A stretch of DNA of 64,000 nt from Devosia sp. A8/3-2. GTDB taxonomy: Bacteria; Pseudomonadota; Alphaproteobacteria; Rhizobiales; Devosiaceae. The translations under genes and the position numbers were made by a program. Below the pieces are notes generated by a model. The model worked only from the letters and a program-made list of their open reading frames with translations, searched no databases and was not told where the DNA came from. Positions 13,524-24,535 of the stretch are shown in pieces (position 1 is the first letter of the stretch; the number at the start of each line of letters is the position of its first letter). The stretch spans positions 1,958,156 to 2,022,155 of the forward strand of contig CP104974.1 of assembly GCA_025452255.1 (NCBI GenBank), written 5' to 3'.

Positions 13524-13909
13524 TCAGGGCGCGTTGCTGGCTTCGGAGCAGGTGCTGACCGCCGGAGCGTCCTCGCCCAGCGTCGTGTCATGCAGGCTGG
13601 CTTCGGCGCCTTGCGTCAGCCGGGCCCATTGTCCCGAGACATAGCGCACGCCCGAGGCGGAAACCGTCGAGGCAAAGACCAGCTTTTCGGTTTCCTCGGG
13701 CACATTGACCAGCGCCGGAAATTGGGCGAGGCGTTGATGTAGTCGACCGAGATCAGCGCACCGGTTCCGCACTCATATTGCACGGTGCGCTTTTCGATAT
13801 CGGCCGAGGCATCGGTGCCCAAGGTGAGCGACAATGACGCCTCGACGCCGTGCGCGGCTGTCACCGCACCGGCCAGAAGCAATGCTGCTGCAAGAATCGT
13901 CTTGGTCAT
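13524..13909 (-). CDS. MliC-like exported lysozyme-inhibitor-family protein
   Basis: About 128 residues. The N-terminus (MTKTILAAALLLAGAVTAAHG) is a signal peptide; ATG 13909 and 13918 are both possible starts. The mature part has the MliC pattern: VQYECGTGALISVDY, then SASGVRYVSGQWARLTQGAEA (Ser-Ala-Ser-Gly loop, Trp and a C-terminal Cys in STC). In the family these proteins sit in the periplasm or outer membrane and inhibit C-type lysozymes. One break at about 13722 (CCC read as CC). Its position between urease structural and accessory genes is unusual. The family call rests on motif appearance only. Confidence 0.65.
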
Positions 13910-13994
13910 GTCAGTCATTTTGGCGCTGTCTCCTTGCTTGTCCAGCACCAACCTTGGACCATGCAGGCGGCGGAAATTGGATCGGCCAAGCGAT

Positions 13995-14445
13995 CTAGAC
14001 GAGATAAACGATCAGCAGTGCGGCAATGATGGCCACCCCATCTTCGATCAGCGCGGCCGGCTGGTCCTTGCCGAAGGACGCTGCCGAGGCAGGAACGCGC
14101 TTCGGCGCCGCCATAGGTGCCGATGACCGCGCCGACCGCGCCCAGAATGGCCCCGATGATCCAATTGCCCGGCAGCAGCGCGCTGCACAGCGCGCCGAGC
14201 ACGATGCGGGCGCCGAACTGCATCGGCACTTTGCGACTGGGCGTCTTGGGCAACTGGTCGGTGACCAATTCGGCTAGGGCCAGAATGGTCAGGATGATGA
14301 CGGTGGGCAATGCGCCGATAAAGCTGAGCTGGGTGCCGGCAAAGTCGATCCAGCCGAGATAGGCCGCCCAGCTGACGGCGGCCAATGGCGTCATGGCCTG
14401 CAGGCCCGCAACCACCCCGATAAGCAGCGCAAAGACGTAGATCAT
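13995..14445 (-). CDS. Membrane protein, DUF4126-like
   Basis: About 150 residues from ATG 14445 to TAG 13995-13997. Starts MIYVFALLIGVVAGLQAMTP and has four to five hydrophobic segments, a conserved-looking DQLPKTPSRKVPMQFGARI loop and a small-residue helix GNWIIGAILGAVGAVIGTYG. One break at about 14094 (CCTGG read as CCTCGG) separates the C-terminal helix DGVAIIAALLIVYLV. The DUF4126 call is from remembered family features. It lies 75 bases downstream of ureC on the same strand. Function unknown. Confidence 0.65.
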
Positions 14446-14519
14446 TTTGGATGCCCCCGATCCGAGCGGACCCATTGCCGCTCGGTCAGATTATTCCGTT
14501 CTACGCCAAGAGCAATCAC

Positions 14520-16227
<1,708 letters not shown>

Positions 16228-16239
16228 GGTAACTCCGGC

Positions 16240-16662
16240 TTAGTGAGCCTTGGACGGGGTGGGCTTGGCGTGCTTGCGGTATTGCGCGACGCTGGCAGCG
16301 ATGACGGTATCGAGCAATTGCTCGCCCTCGCGCAGCACCTTGTCGTCCTGGCGGCCGGCGACCAGCGACAGGGCAAGCGCCTGCAGCGCATAGGCCGCCT
16401 TGTCCTTGCCATCGGCGACTAGCTGATTGCCTTCCTTTTCGATCTGCTTGAGCAGGCGATCGAAATCGGCAGCGGGCAAGCCGGCCTTGAAGCCGCGCCA
16501 GTCCTTGGCGCCGCCCCGGTCGATCAGGCCGACGGTCGAGCCGCCGAGCAGATACATGGCTTCGCCATCGTCGACGCCGGCTTCGGTCAGGTCACGCAGT
16601 ACGGCGGCGAGGCGCTGGCGCAGGTCGGCAAGGCGGATGTCGGTATTGGTCGGTTCGGTCAT
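16240..16662 (-). CDS. Urease-linked hypothetical protein between ureB and ureC
   Basis: Intact 140-residue cytoplasmic protein with no signal or membrane segment. It is rich in Ala, Asp, Lys and Leu and predicted mostly helical ([40 protein letters not shown]). Its ATG (16660-16662) lies 4 bases beyond the ureB stop and its TAA is 12 bases before ureC, so it is embedded in the structural operon. Rhizobial urease clusters are known to carry small orfs in such positions. I do not recognise a domain and assign no function. Confidence 0.75.
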   Translation of the reverse strand: MTEPTNTDIRLADLRQRLAAVLRDLTEAGVDDGEAMYLLGGSTVGLIDRGGAKDWRGFKAGLPAADFDRLLKQIEKEGNQLVADGKDKAAYALQALALSLVAGRQDDKVLREGEQLLDTVIAASVAQYRKHAKPTPSKAH

Positions 16663-16666
16663 TGTC

Positions 16667-16973
16667 TTAGAGTTGTCCCATGATCTGCTGGCGGAAGCCG
16701 TAAACGATGCGGCTGCCGCTCAATGGCACGAGCCGGACTTCGCGGGTTTGGCCCGGTTCCGAACCACACTGCAGTGCCTGCGGCGATATCGAGTCGCATG
16801 CCGCGCGTCTGCTCGCAGTCAAACCGCAGCCCAGCATTGGTTTCGTAGAAATGATAGTGCGAGCCGACCTGGATTGGCCGGTCGCCGGTATTGGCCACCT
16901 CGATAGTGATCTGAGGCGCACCGACATTGAGTTCGATATCGCCGGACTTGGGAATGATTTCACCCGGAATCAT
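16667..16973 (-). CDS. ureB: Urease subunit beta
   Basis: Structural subunit of the urease (ABC)3 complex. About 102 residues from ATG 16973. Diagnostic stretches: [36 protein letters not shown] and the C-terminal [16 protein letters not shown]. One break at about 16756, an extra G at the C-G step of TTCGAACC, shifts the frame inside the [13 protein letters not shown] motif. TAA 16667-16669. Starts 10 bases after ureA ends. Confidence 0.94.
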
Positions 16974-16982
16974 GGCTGGCTC

Positions 16983-17284
<302 letters not shown>

Positions 17285-17293
17285 TGAGATGTC

Positions 17294-18062
17294 CTAAAGA
17301 TGCCAGAGACGCGGCAGACTGCCGGCGCGAGCAAGTGCGCCAAGAATTGGAACGATCGTGCGGCGAAGCGCAAGCCCGGAATTAGCCATGGCTCGTATGA
17401 CGAGACGTTCACCGCTGACGCTGGCCGCGGCCGTTGTCCCATCCGGCAGCAGCGCTCGGACCTGATCGAGGCGACTGGCGAGATCGGGGCCGAAATGGAT
17501 GATGGTGGCAAAGGCACGGGCGCCTGCCAGCAGCGCCGGATTGTCGCGGGCCAAATCGGAGCCATCGATATGGGTGGCTTCGGCATGCACGAGCCGGCCA
17601 TTGCGGCGGATGCGCCAATTGTCACGAAACAGGGCGTCGCGGGCGTCCTCGCCCATGGCGTCGCGGCCCAGCAGCACGGCTTCGATTGCAGTGAGGCTGG
17701 CATCGGGGGCAAGGTCGATATTGATGGAGCGCTCGAAGCGGCTTTGGGCAAAAAGGATGGTTTCCTGCGGCAGCCAATCCAGATGCGCGCTGGCCCCCAC
17801 CGTGAGCTGGGTTTCGACATGAGCGGTGGCGCCGGTCGAGCGATAGATGCGTTCGCAGGCTTGGGTGGTGACCACTGGCCCGGCTGCCCGGCGCGATATC
17901 GGCTTCCCAGCGCATGTGGTCGCCACCGGTCAGGCCACCCGCCGTATTGATCAGCACGGCATCCAGACTCTGGTCATGGGTATGGGGCAGCCGGATCTTG
18001 GCGCAGCCTTCCTGATAGAGCGCTTGCAGATGAGTCGCGTCGTCGCGCAGCTTGGTCGTCAA
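17294..18062 (-). CDS. ureD: Urease accessory protein UreD (UreH)
   Basis: Scaffold that binds apo-urease and recruits UreF and UreG. Motifs: LINTAGGLTGGD, RWEADI, VVTTQACERIYRS and LDWLPQETILF. A break at about 17876 is an extra base at a C-G step in AVVTTQ. The N-terminus is uncertain. TTG 18062 gives LTTKLRDDATHLQALYQEGC, while an ATG at 18085 (MQR...) would match rhizobial UreD better but needs one more indel correction. First gene of the urease run, divergent from the small exported protein at 18178. Confidence 0.9.
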
Positions 18063-18177
18063 CCGACCAATGCCGCGCGCTGCATTTTCACAAGGTCATT
18101 GGCAACGATTTGCAAGGGACGGCGTTTCTCGTGGGTGCACAGGCTCTGCCTTGGATAATTTTGATAGGAAAAGAAAA

Positions 18178-18510
18178 ATGAACCTCAAAACCAGTCTGTC
18201 GGCCGTTGCGCTTACTGCCGCCCTCGCTTTGTCCGGTCCGGCTTTCGCCCAGACCATGATCAACGGAGCGGCCGTTTCGGAGGCCGACCTTCCTGCCGTG
18301 CAGCAACGCTGCGACGAACTCAAGACCGCTGACGATACCGCATCGCTGGCCGATCCCAAAGCCGGTGATGAAACCACCGAAAATGCCGGCGATGCTGCCA
18401 CTCCGGATGCACCGCTTCCCAATGAAGCCGCCAATGCTACCACTGCTGTCGACCTCGATAATCTGACGCTCGAAGCCTGCGTGGAGGCTGGCCTCGTAAC
18501 TGCCATGTAA
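18178..18510 (+). CDS. Small exported acidic protein, unknown function
   Basis: Intact 110-residue protein. ATG 18178 has an AGGAAAAG ribosome site upstream. A clear signal peptide (MNLKTSLSAVALTAALALSG, cut near FAQ) precedes a mature part of about 86 residues rich in Ala, Asp, Glu and Thr, with two Cys (QQRCDEL and LEACVEAG) that could form one disulfide. No domain recognised. It lies alone on the + strand between the divergent ureD and the convergent urtE, and ends 30 bases before a strong terminator. Confidence 0.75.
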   Translation: MNLKTSLSAVALTAALALSGPAFAQTMINGAAVSEADLPAVQQRCDELKTADDTASLADPKAGDETTENAGDAATPDAPLPNEAANATTAVDLDNLTLEACVEAGLVTAM

Positions 18511-18540
18511 TCGAGGGTTCTGCATCCCCGGAAAAGAGGC

Positions 18541-18571
18541 GTCCGGCACCTGTGCCGGGCGTTTTGCGTTT
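18541..18571 (+). terminator. Rho-independent terminator
   Basis: Perfect stem CCGGCA/TGCCGG with loop CCTG, extended by a G-C and a T-G pair, followed by TTTTGCGTTTT. It ends the small exported-protein gene and separates it from the convergent urtE. Confidence 0.8.
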
Positions 18572-18577
18572 TAGGCC

Positions 18578-19277
18578 CTAGACCATCAAATGTCGCCGCA
18601 CCTCCGGCAGATCGAGATCGCTGGCCGGGCCGGCATGCTGGATTTCGCCACGATCCATCACATAGATGTCGTCGGCAATTTCCCGGCAAAAATCTAGAAA
18701 TTGTTCGACCAGCAGAATGGTCATGCCCTTTTCATCGCGCAGGAATTGCAGCGCCCGGCCGATATCCTTGATGATCGAGGGCTGGATGCCCTCAGTGGGC
18801 TCATCGAGCGCCAGAACCTTGGGTCGAGTGACCAGCGCACGGCCAATGGCCAATTGCTGTTGCTGGCCACCCGAGAGGTCGCCGCCCCGCCGGCTCAACA
18901 TGGATTTGAGCACGGGGAACAGCTCGAAAATGTAGGTGGGAATATTGCGTTCGGCCCGCTTGAGACCGGCATAGCCGGTTTCGAGGTTTTCCTTGACTGT
19001 CAGCAGCGGGAAAATCTCGCGCCCCTGCGGCACATAGCCGATGCCCATGCGCGCGCCGATAGGGCGGGGATTTTTTCAGCACCTGATCGCCAAAGGTAAT
19101 GTCGCCGGCCGAGATCGCATTGATCCCGGTAATGGCCCGCAGCGTCGATGACTTGCCGACCCCGTTGCGGCCGAGCACGGCGGTGATGCGATTGGGTTTG
19201 CACTCAAGCGACACGGCTTTCAGCGCCTGCGCCGCGCCGTAATGCAGATCGATGGATTGGATGGAGAGTGCGGTCAT
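18578..19277 (-). CDS. urtE: Urea ABC transporter ATP-binding protein UrtE
   Basis: LivF-type ATPase of the high-affinity urea importer. Walker A LGRNGVGKSS near residue 39, signature LSGGQQQQLAIGRAL, Walker B VLALDEPTEGIQPSI, and the H-loop region LLVEQFL. One break at about 19055 (lost GC in a GCGCGCGC run) falls in the YRRARMGIGYVPQGREIF motif. About 233 residues after correction, the usual size. Starts one base after the urtD stop. Confidence 0.94.
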
Positions 19278-19278
19278 G

Positions 19279-20028
19279 TCAGCGTCCCAAATAGCGTTCG
19301 ATCACCACCGGATTGGCGCTGACTTGTTCGAGGCTCCCCTCGGCCGGGACTGACCCTTCGGCGAGGCACGTGACGCGGGAGCCGAGGTCGCGCACAAAGC
19401 TCATGTCGTGTTCCACGACAACTACCGAGCGCGTGGTGGCGATTTGCTTGAGCAGTTTAGCGGTTTCCACAGTCTCGCTGTCGGTCATGCCGGCCACCGG
19501 CTCGTCGACCAGCAATAGTTTGGGGTCCTGTGCCAGCAGCATGCCGATTTCGAGCCATTGCTTCTGCCCGTGGCTGAGATTGGCGGCGAAATCGTTCTTG
19601 CGGGCCGAGAGGCGCACCGTGTCGAGGATTTCATCAATGCGGGCGATGTCGTCGGCGCTGGCCGAATAGAACAGGGTGGCGAAGACACCACGCGGCTTTT
19701 TCAGCGCCATTTCGATATTGTCCCACACGGTCTGGCTCTCAAACACCGTGGGCTTCTGGAACTTGCGGCCAATGCCCAGATTGGCGATGGCGGCTTCGTC
19801 GAGCTTGGTGAGGTCCGTGCGTCCGTCGAACAGGACTTCGCCAGAGTCAGGACGCGTCTTGCCGGTGATGATGTCCATCATCGTGGTCTTGCCGGCGCCG
19901 TTGGGCCCGATAATGGCCAGCATTTCGGCGGGCCGCACGATGATCGAGAGATTGTTGATCGCCCTGAAGCCGTCAAAGGCGACCGAGACGCCGTCGAGAT
20001 AGAGCATGGTATCGGCTGCCTTGGCCAT
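19279..20028 (-). CDS. urtD: Urea ABC transporter ATP-binding protein UrtD
   Basis: LivG-type ATPase partner of UrtE. Intact frame of 249 residues from ATG 20028 (MAKAADTMLYLDGVSVAFDG). Walker [14 protein letters not shown], signature LSHGQKQWLEIGM, Walker B LLLVDEPVAGM, H-loop VVEHDMSFV. Near base 19347 the EGSVLAEGSL motif reads EGSVPAEGSL, explained by CCTGG changed to CCCGG. Four bases separate it from urtC. Confidence 0.95.
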   Translation of the reverse strand: MAKAADTMLYLDGVSVAFDGFRAINNLSIIVRPAEMLAIIGPNGAGKTTMMDIITGKTRPDSGEVLFDGRTDLTKLDEAAIANLGIGRKFQKPTVFESQTVWDNIEMALKKPRGVFATLFYSASADDIARIDEILDTVRLSARKNDFAANLSHGQKQWLEIGMLLAQDPKLLLVDEPVAGMTDSETVETAKLLKQIATTRSVVVVEHDMSFVRDLGSRVTCLAEGSVPAEGSLEQVSANPVVIERYLGR

Positions 20029-20032
20029 GGCT

Positions 20033-21252
20033 TTACTCCGCGGGCTTGGGTTGGGCTGTTTCGACCAGCATGGTCGTAGGGTCTTCGCCGCGCTCGGCGG
20101 CTTGCGACGTCTCGGGCGAACTCGGCTGTAGTGCCGCATTGGGCGGCGTCTGTTCGCGCTTGGTGGTCATGGTGCGCCACTGGCCAATCAGCCCGACAAT
20201 ACCCTTAGGCATGAAGAGGGTGACGAAGACGAAGAGCGCGCCCGGGGCAAACAGCCAGAATTCGGGCAGAGCGCTGGTGAAGTAGGATTTGCCCAGATTG
20301 ACCAGGATGGCCCCGATGATCGGCCCGATAATGGTGCCGCGACCGCCCACTGCCGTCCAGATCACCACTTCGATGGAATTGGATGGCTCGAATTCGGATG
20401 GGTTGATAATCCCCACCTGCGGCACATAGAGCGCGCCAGCAATGCCCGCCATGATGGCCGAGGCGGTGAAGGCGAAGAGTTTCACATATTCCACGCGATA
20501 GCCCGGGAACCGCGTGCGGCTTTCAGCGTCGCGGATGGCAACCATGACCTTGCCTAGCTTGGAATTGACGATCATCGAGCAGACGAAGACTGACAGCGCC
20601 AGCGCGATGGCAGTCGCGGCGAAGAGCGAGACGCGTGGTTTGCGCCACGATGGGCTGACCCAGAATGTCCTTGAAGTCGGTCAGGCCATTATTGCCGCCA
20701 AAGCCCATATCGTTGCGGAAGAAGGCCAGCAGCAGTGCGAAGGTCATCGCTCGGGTGATGATGGAGAGATAGACGCCGGTGACGCGGCTGCGGAAGGCCG
20801 AGAACCCGAAGACGAAGGCGAGAATGCCCGGCACCGGGATTACCATCAGCATGGCGAACCAGAAATTGTCGAAGCCCAGCCAATACCGGGGCAATTCCTT
20901 GTAGTTGAGGAACACCATGAAATCGGGCAGCGTGGGATTGCCATAGACGCCGCGCAGGGCCGATCTGGCGCATCAGATACATGCCCATGCCATAGCCGCC
21001 CAGCGCGAAGAAGGCGCCATGGCCGAGCGAAAGAATGCCGCAATAGCCCCAGACCAGATCGAGCGCGAGCGCCAGCATGGCGTAGCTCAGATATTTGCCG
21101 AACAGCGACACGAGGTAAGTGGGCACATAGCCGAACTGGCCGGGCGAGAGCAGCAGGTTGCTGGCCGGAACGAGAATGGCGGCGGCGATCAGGATGCCGA
21201 TCAGCCACCGGGCTTTGGTGTCCAAAGCGCGGAACAGGGCTTGCGTTAGCAT
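20033..21252 (-). CDS. urtC: Urea ABC transporter permease UrtC
   Basis: LivM-type inner-membrane permease. About 406 residues after correction. Multiple membrane segments; typical stretches [58 protein letters not shown] and [20 protein letters not shown]. Breaks at about 20955 and 20640. A residue expected to be Gln (IITQAMTF) reads Arg near 20732 through CCAGG changed to CCGAG. A polar C-terminal tail of about 40 residues ([10 protein letters not shown] onward) extends beyond the permease core. Starts 34 bases after urtB. Confidence 0.93.
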
Positions 21253-21286
21253 GGCGTGGCTCCGTTACGGCAGAAGGTGGTGCGGC

Positions 21287-22921
21287 TCATTGCTCGATCG
21301 CCCTTCCCTTGAGGGCAAACAGGCCGCGTGGCCGGCGCTGGATGAAGAGAATGATCATGACCGGGATCAGGATTTTGCCGAGCACGGCGCCGGCATAGGG
21401 TTCGAGGAATTTGTTGGCGACGCCGAGTGTGAGGGCTCCCACCAGCGTGCCCCACAGATTGCCCACCCCGCCGAACACCACGACCATGAAGCTGTCGATG
21501 ATGTAGCCCCTGGCCCAGATTGGGCGAGACATTGTCTATCTGGCTCAATGCCACGCCGGCGAGCCCGGCAATGCCCGAGCCCAGCCCAAAGGTCAGTGCG
21601 TCGACCATCGGGGTGCGGATGCCCATGGCCGAGGCCATGCGCCGGTTCTGCGTCACGGCGCGCATTTGCAGGCCAAGCGGGGTGCGGTTGAGGATCATCA
21701 GCAGCATGAGGAAGACGGCGATGGCGAACATGACGATCCAGAAGCGGTTCCGGGTGATCGACAGCCCGTAAAAGGCAACCGAGCCCGACATCCAGCTTGG
21801 ATTGGACACCATCTGGTTCGTCGGCCCGAAAATGGTGCGCACCGATTGCTGCAGGATCAGCGAAATGCCCCGAGTTGCCAGCAGGGTTTCGAGCGGGCGG
21901 CCATAGAGCCAGCGGATCACGCCGCGCTCGATGGCAATGCCGACCAAAGCGGTAAACAGGAACGCGGCGGGCAGGGCGACGGCCAGCGAATATTCGGCCA
22001 GTCCCGGCGCATATTGGCGGATCAGCGCCTGCGTCATGAAGGTGGTGTAAGCGCCCAGCATCACCATTTCGCCATGCGCCATATTGATCACGCCCATCAC
22101 GCCGAAGGTGATGGCGAGCCCAATGGCTGCCAGCAGCAGCACCGAGCCGAGCGAGATGCCGTACCAGATGTTCTGCACGGCGCCCCGGGCCGCCGCATCG
22201 TGGCTGAGGCCATCAAGGCTGGCCTGAATATCGGCCTTGAGCGCGTCGGGAGCATTGGCCAAGGCGCCGCGCAGCACGGTGATGGCGGAGCGGTCGCCGG
22301 ATTTGGCAACCACTGGCGCGGCCGCTTCGCGGTCCTCGATACTGGCATTGGGGTCTTGCAGCACGATGAAGGCTCGGGCGGTTTGCATCAGCGTTTTGAC
22401 GCCCGGATCGGTCTCGGCTGCCAGCGCTTCATCAAGCAGCGGCAGGTTGACCGGATCGGCATCGCGCATGATCGATTGGGTTGCGGCGCGGCGTGTCGCC
22501 GGATTGTCGCTGAGCAAGGTCATTTGCCCGATGGCCGAGCGGATGACGCGGCGCAGGTTGTTGTTGACGCGCACCTTCTCGGCATCGCGGCGGCCCACTT
22601 CGCCCAGCTCTGCGCCGGTCAGCGGGTCGGTGATGGCGTAATTGTCGCCCCGGCGCTCGACATAGACGACGCGGCCGGTGGCTTCGACGACATAGAGGTC
22701 GCCTTCGGAAAGGGTGTTGAGAATGGGGAGACGCGGGTGTCGCCGGTGGCGACGAGGGCGGCGATGGCGGCTTCGCGATCGGAATAGCTGCCGGGCGCCA
22801 AGGCGTCGATCAGGGTGGTGAGCTCGGCGTCCGATGGCTGGGCCGAGCTTGGCACAATGCCAATCAGCAGCATGAGCAGCGCCAGCAAGGTGGCGGACAG
22901 GCGCTTGACGGACATCGGCAT
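21287..22921 (-). CDS. urtB: Urea ABC transporter permease UrtB
   Basis: LivH-type permease with the long N-terminal extracytoplasmic helical extension typical of UrtB. About 544 residues. Signal-like N-terminus (LLALLMLLIGIVPSSAQ), then a repeat-like helical part (ATRRAATQSIMRDADPVNLP; REAAAPVVAKSGDRSAITVL), then the permease (GVMGVINMAHGEMVMLGAY; FGLGSGIAGLAGVALSQ). Breaks at about 22731 and 21512; the latter is CCAGGG read as CCAGGGG in NLGQGYIIDSFM. Lies between urtA and urtC in the expected order. Confidence 0.94.
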
Positions 22922-22985
22922 TCTCCGGGTGTTAGAACGGCAATAATGGGGAAGGCAGCGTGTGCCGCCTTCCCCGGATTTGGAT

Positions 22986-24290
22986 TTATGGGGTGGTCGC
23001 GCCGCCGCAGGTCATGGTGGCGGTGTTGAAGTTGCCGCACGACAGAGGCGCCCGCCAATCAGCGATCAGGGGCTTGGATTCTGGGCAGGAAGTCGCTCCA
23101 CTCGTCGCCCAGCACCGGAGCCGGGAGTTTCGTAGACGATGTCGAACTGACCATCGTCCCGGATTTCGCCGATCAACACGGGCTTGGTGATGTGATGGTT
23201 CGGCGCCATGGAGGCGAGGCCGCCGGAGAGGTTCGGCACGGCGACGCCGATAATGGAATCGATGACGGCATCGCTATCGGTGGTGCCGGCAGCTTCCACA
23301 GCCTTCACCCACATGTTGAAGCCGATATAATGGGCTTCCATCGGATCGTTCGTCACGCGGTCGGTGCTGCCGATAAAGGCCTGCCGGGCGGCGATGAAGT
23401 CTTCGTTTTCAGGCGTATCGACCGACATGAAGTAGTTCCGGGCGGCCGAGTGACCCACCAGCGGAGCGGTGTCGAGGCCGGCGAGTTCTTCTTCACCCAC
23501 CGAGAAGGCGACGACCGGAATATCGGCGGCGTCGATGCCTCGGTTGCCCAGTTCGCGGTAGAACGGCACGTTGGCGTCGCCGTTGATGGTGGAGACCACG
23601 GCGGTCTTCTTGCCGGCCGAGCCGAAGGCCTTGATATCGGAGACGATGGTCTGCCAATCGGAATGCCCGAATGGGGTATAATTGATCATGATGTCTTCAG
23701 CGGCCACGCCCTTGTCCTTGAGATATTGCTCAAGAATTTTGTTGGTGGTCTGGGGATAGACATAGTCGGTGCCGGCCAGGACCCAGCGCTCGACGCCTTC
23801 TTCATTCGCCGTGTAATCAACGGCGGGAATGGCCTGCTGGTTGGGCGCGGCGCCGGTGTAGAACACGTTGCGCTGGCTTTCTTCGCCCTCATATTGCACG
23901 GGGTAGAACAGCAGGCTGTTCAGTTCCTCGAACACCGGCAGCACCGACTTGCGGCAGACCGAGGTCCAGCAGCCGAACACCACGTCGACCTTATCGACTT
24001 CGATCAGCTGGCGGGCGAGTTCTGCGGCCAACGGCCAATCCGACGCGATATCGACGACGACCGGTTCGAGCTGCTTGCCCAGAACGCCGCCCTTCTTGTT
24101 CTGCTCGTCGATCAGGAACAGCATCGTGTCCTTGAGCGTGGTTTCCGAGATTGCCATCGTGCCCGAAAGTGAGTGCAGGATGCCCACCTTGATCGTGTCT
24201 TCCTGCGCCAGTGCCGGCACGGCTGGCAGGGCAGTTCCGGCCATGAGGCCCACTGCCATGAGCGCGCATCAGGCGTTTTCCAGTCATCAT
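22986..24290 (-). CDS. urtA: Urea ABC transporter substrate-binding protein UrtA
   Basis: Periplasmic urea-binding protein. ATG 24290 has GAGGG six bases upstream and opens a signal peptide ending near PALAQED; a lost GC at about 24266 breaks the frame within it. Mature motifs: DTIKVGILHSLSGTMAISE, VDVVFGCWTSVCRKSVLPVF, NSLLFYPVQYEGEE, GTDYVYPQTTN. Near the end, two extra bases at C-G steps (about 23117 and 23081) hide the real C-terminus, which runs through SDFLPESKPLIADW to a Cys-containing tail and TAA 22986-22988. About 434 residues. First gene of the urt operon, divergent from the permease-kinase. Confidence 0.94.
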
Positions 24291-24383
24291 TATTGTCCCT
24301 CGTTCATTTCGCTTGCCCAACACGCCCCCAGGCGGCGATGGGTCACGGATGCTGACCTTGGGACCATTGTTAACGAGGGCGTA

Positions 24384-24399
24384 TACGTCGATTGACGTA
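24384..24399. promoter_or_regulatory. Palindrome in the urtA / permease-kinase divergent region
   Basis: TACGTC-gatt-GACGTA is a perfect 6+6 inverted repeat in the 245-base gap between the divergent starts at 24290 and 24536. It lies about 95 bases upstream of urtA and 137 upstream of the sensor gene. It is a reasonable candidate operator for the adjacent LuxR-type regulator, whose family binds short dyads, but nothing in the sequence proves this. The rest of the gap shows no other clear element. Confidence 0.35.
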
Positions 24400-24535
24400 A
24401 CCCGGCCGGGACGCGCTCGGGGCCTATGGCGAAAAATGCAGAGCTGGCTTGGCTTTGCGGTGCATTGCGTGTCAGAGATAACAACGATAGTTTTTTGGGC
24501 AGTCCTGCAACGCGATTAACAATTAGACAGGGCCC

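Noticed and set aside
13995..14445. The DUF4126-like gene as a nickel permease (HupE/UreJ)
   Set aside because: It lacks the His-rich HPxxGxDH-type motif and Ni-binding signatures of HupE/UreJ, and has fewer membrane segments.
16240..16662. The orf between ureB and ureC as a misread part of ureB or ureC
   Set aside because: ureB and ureC are each complete without it, and it has its own start, stop and uninterrupted frame.
24430..24450. A sigma-54-like TGGC...TTGC element before the permease-kinase
   Set aside because: The spacing between the GG and GC elements is one base short of the required -24/-12 distance and the central bases do not match.
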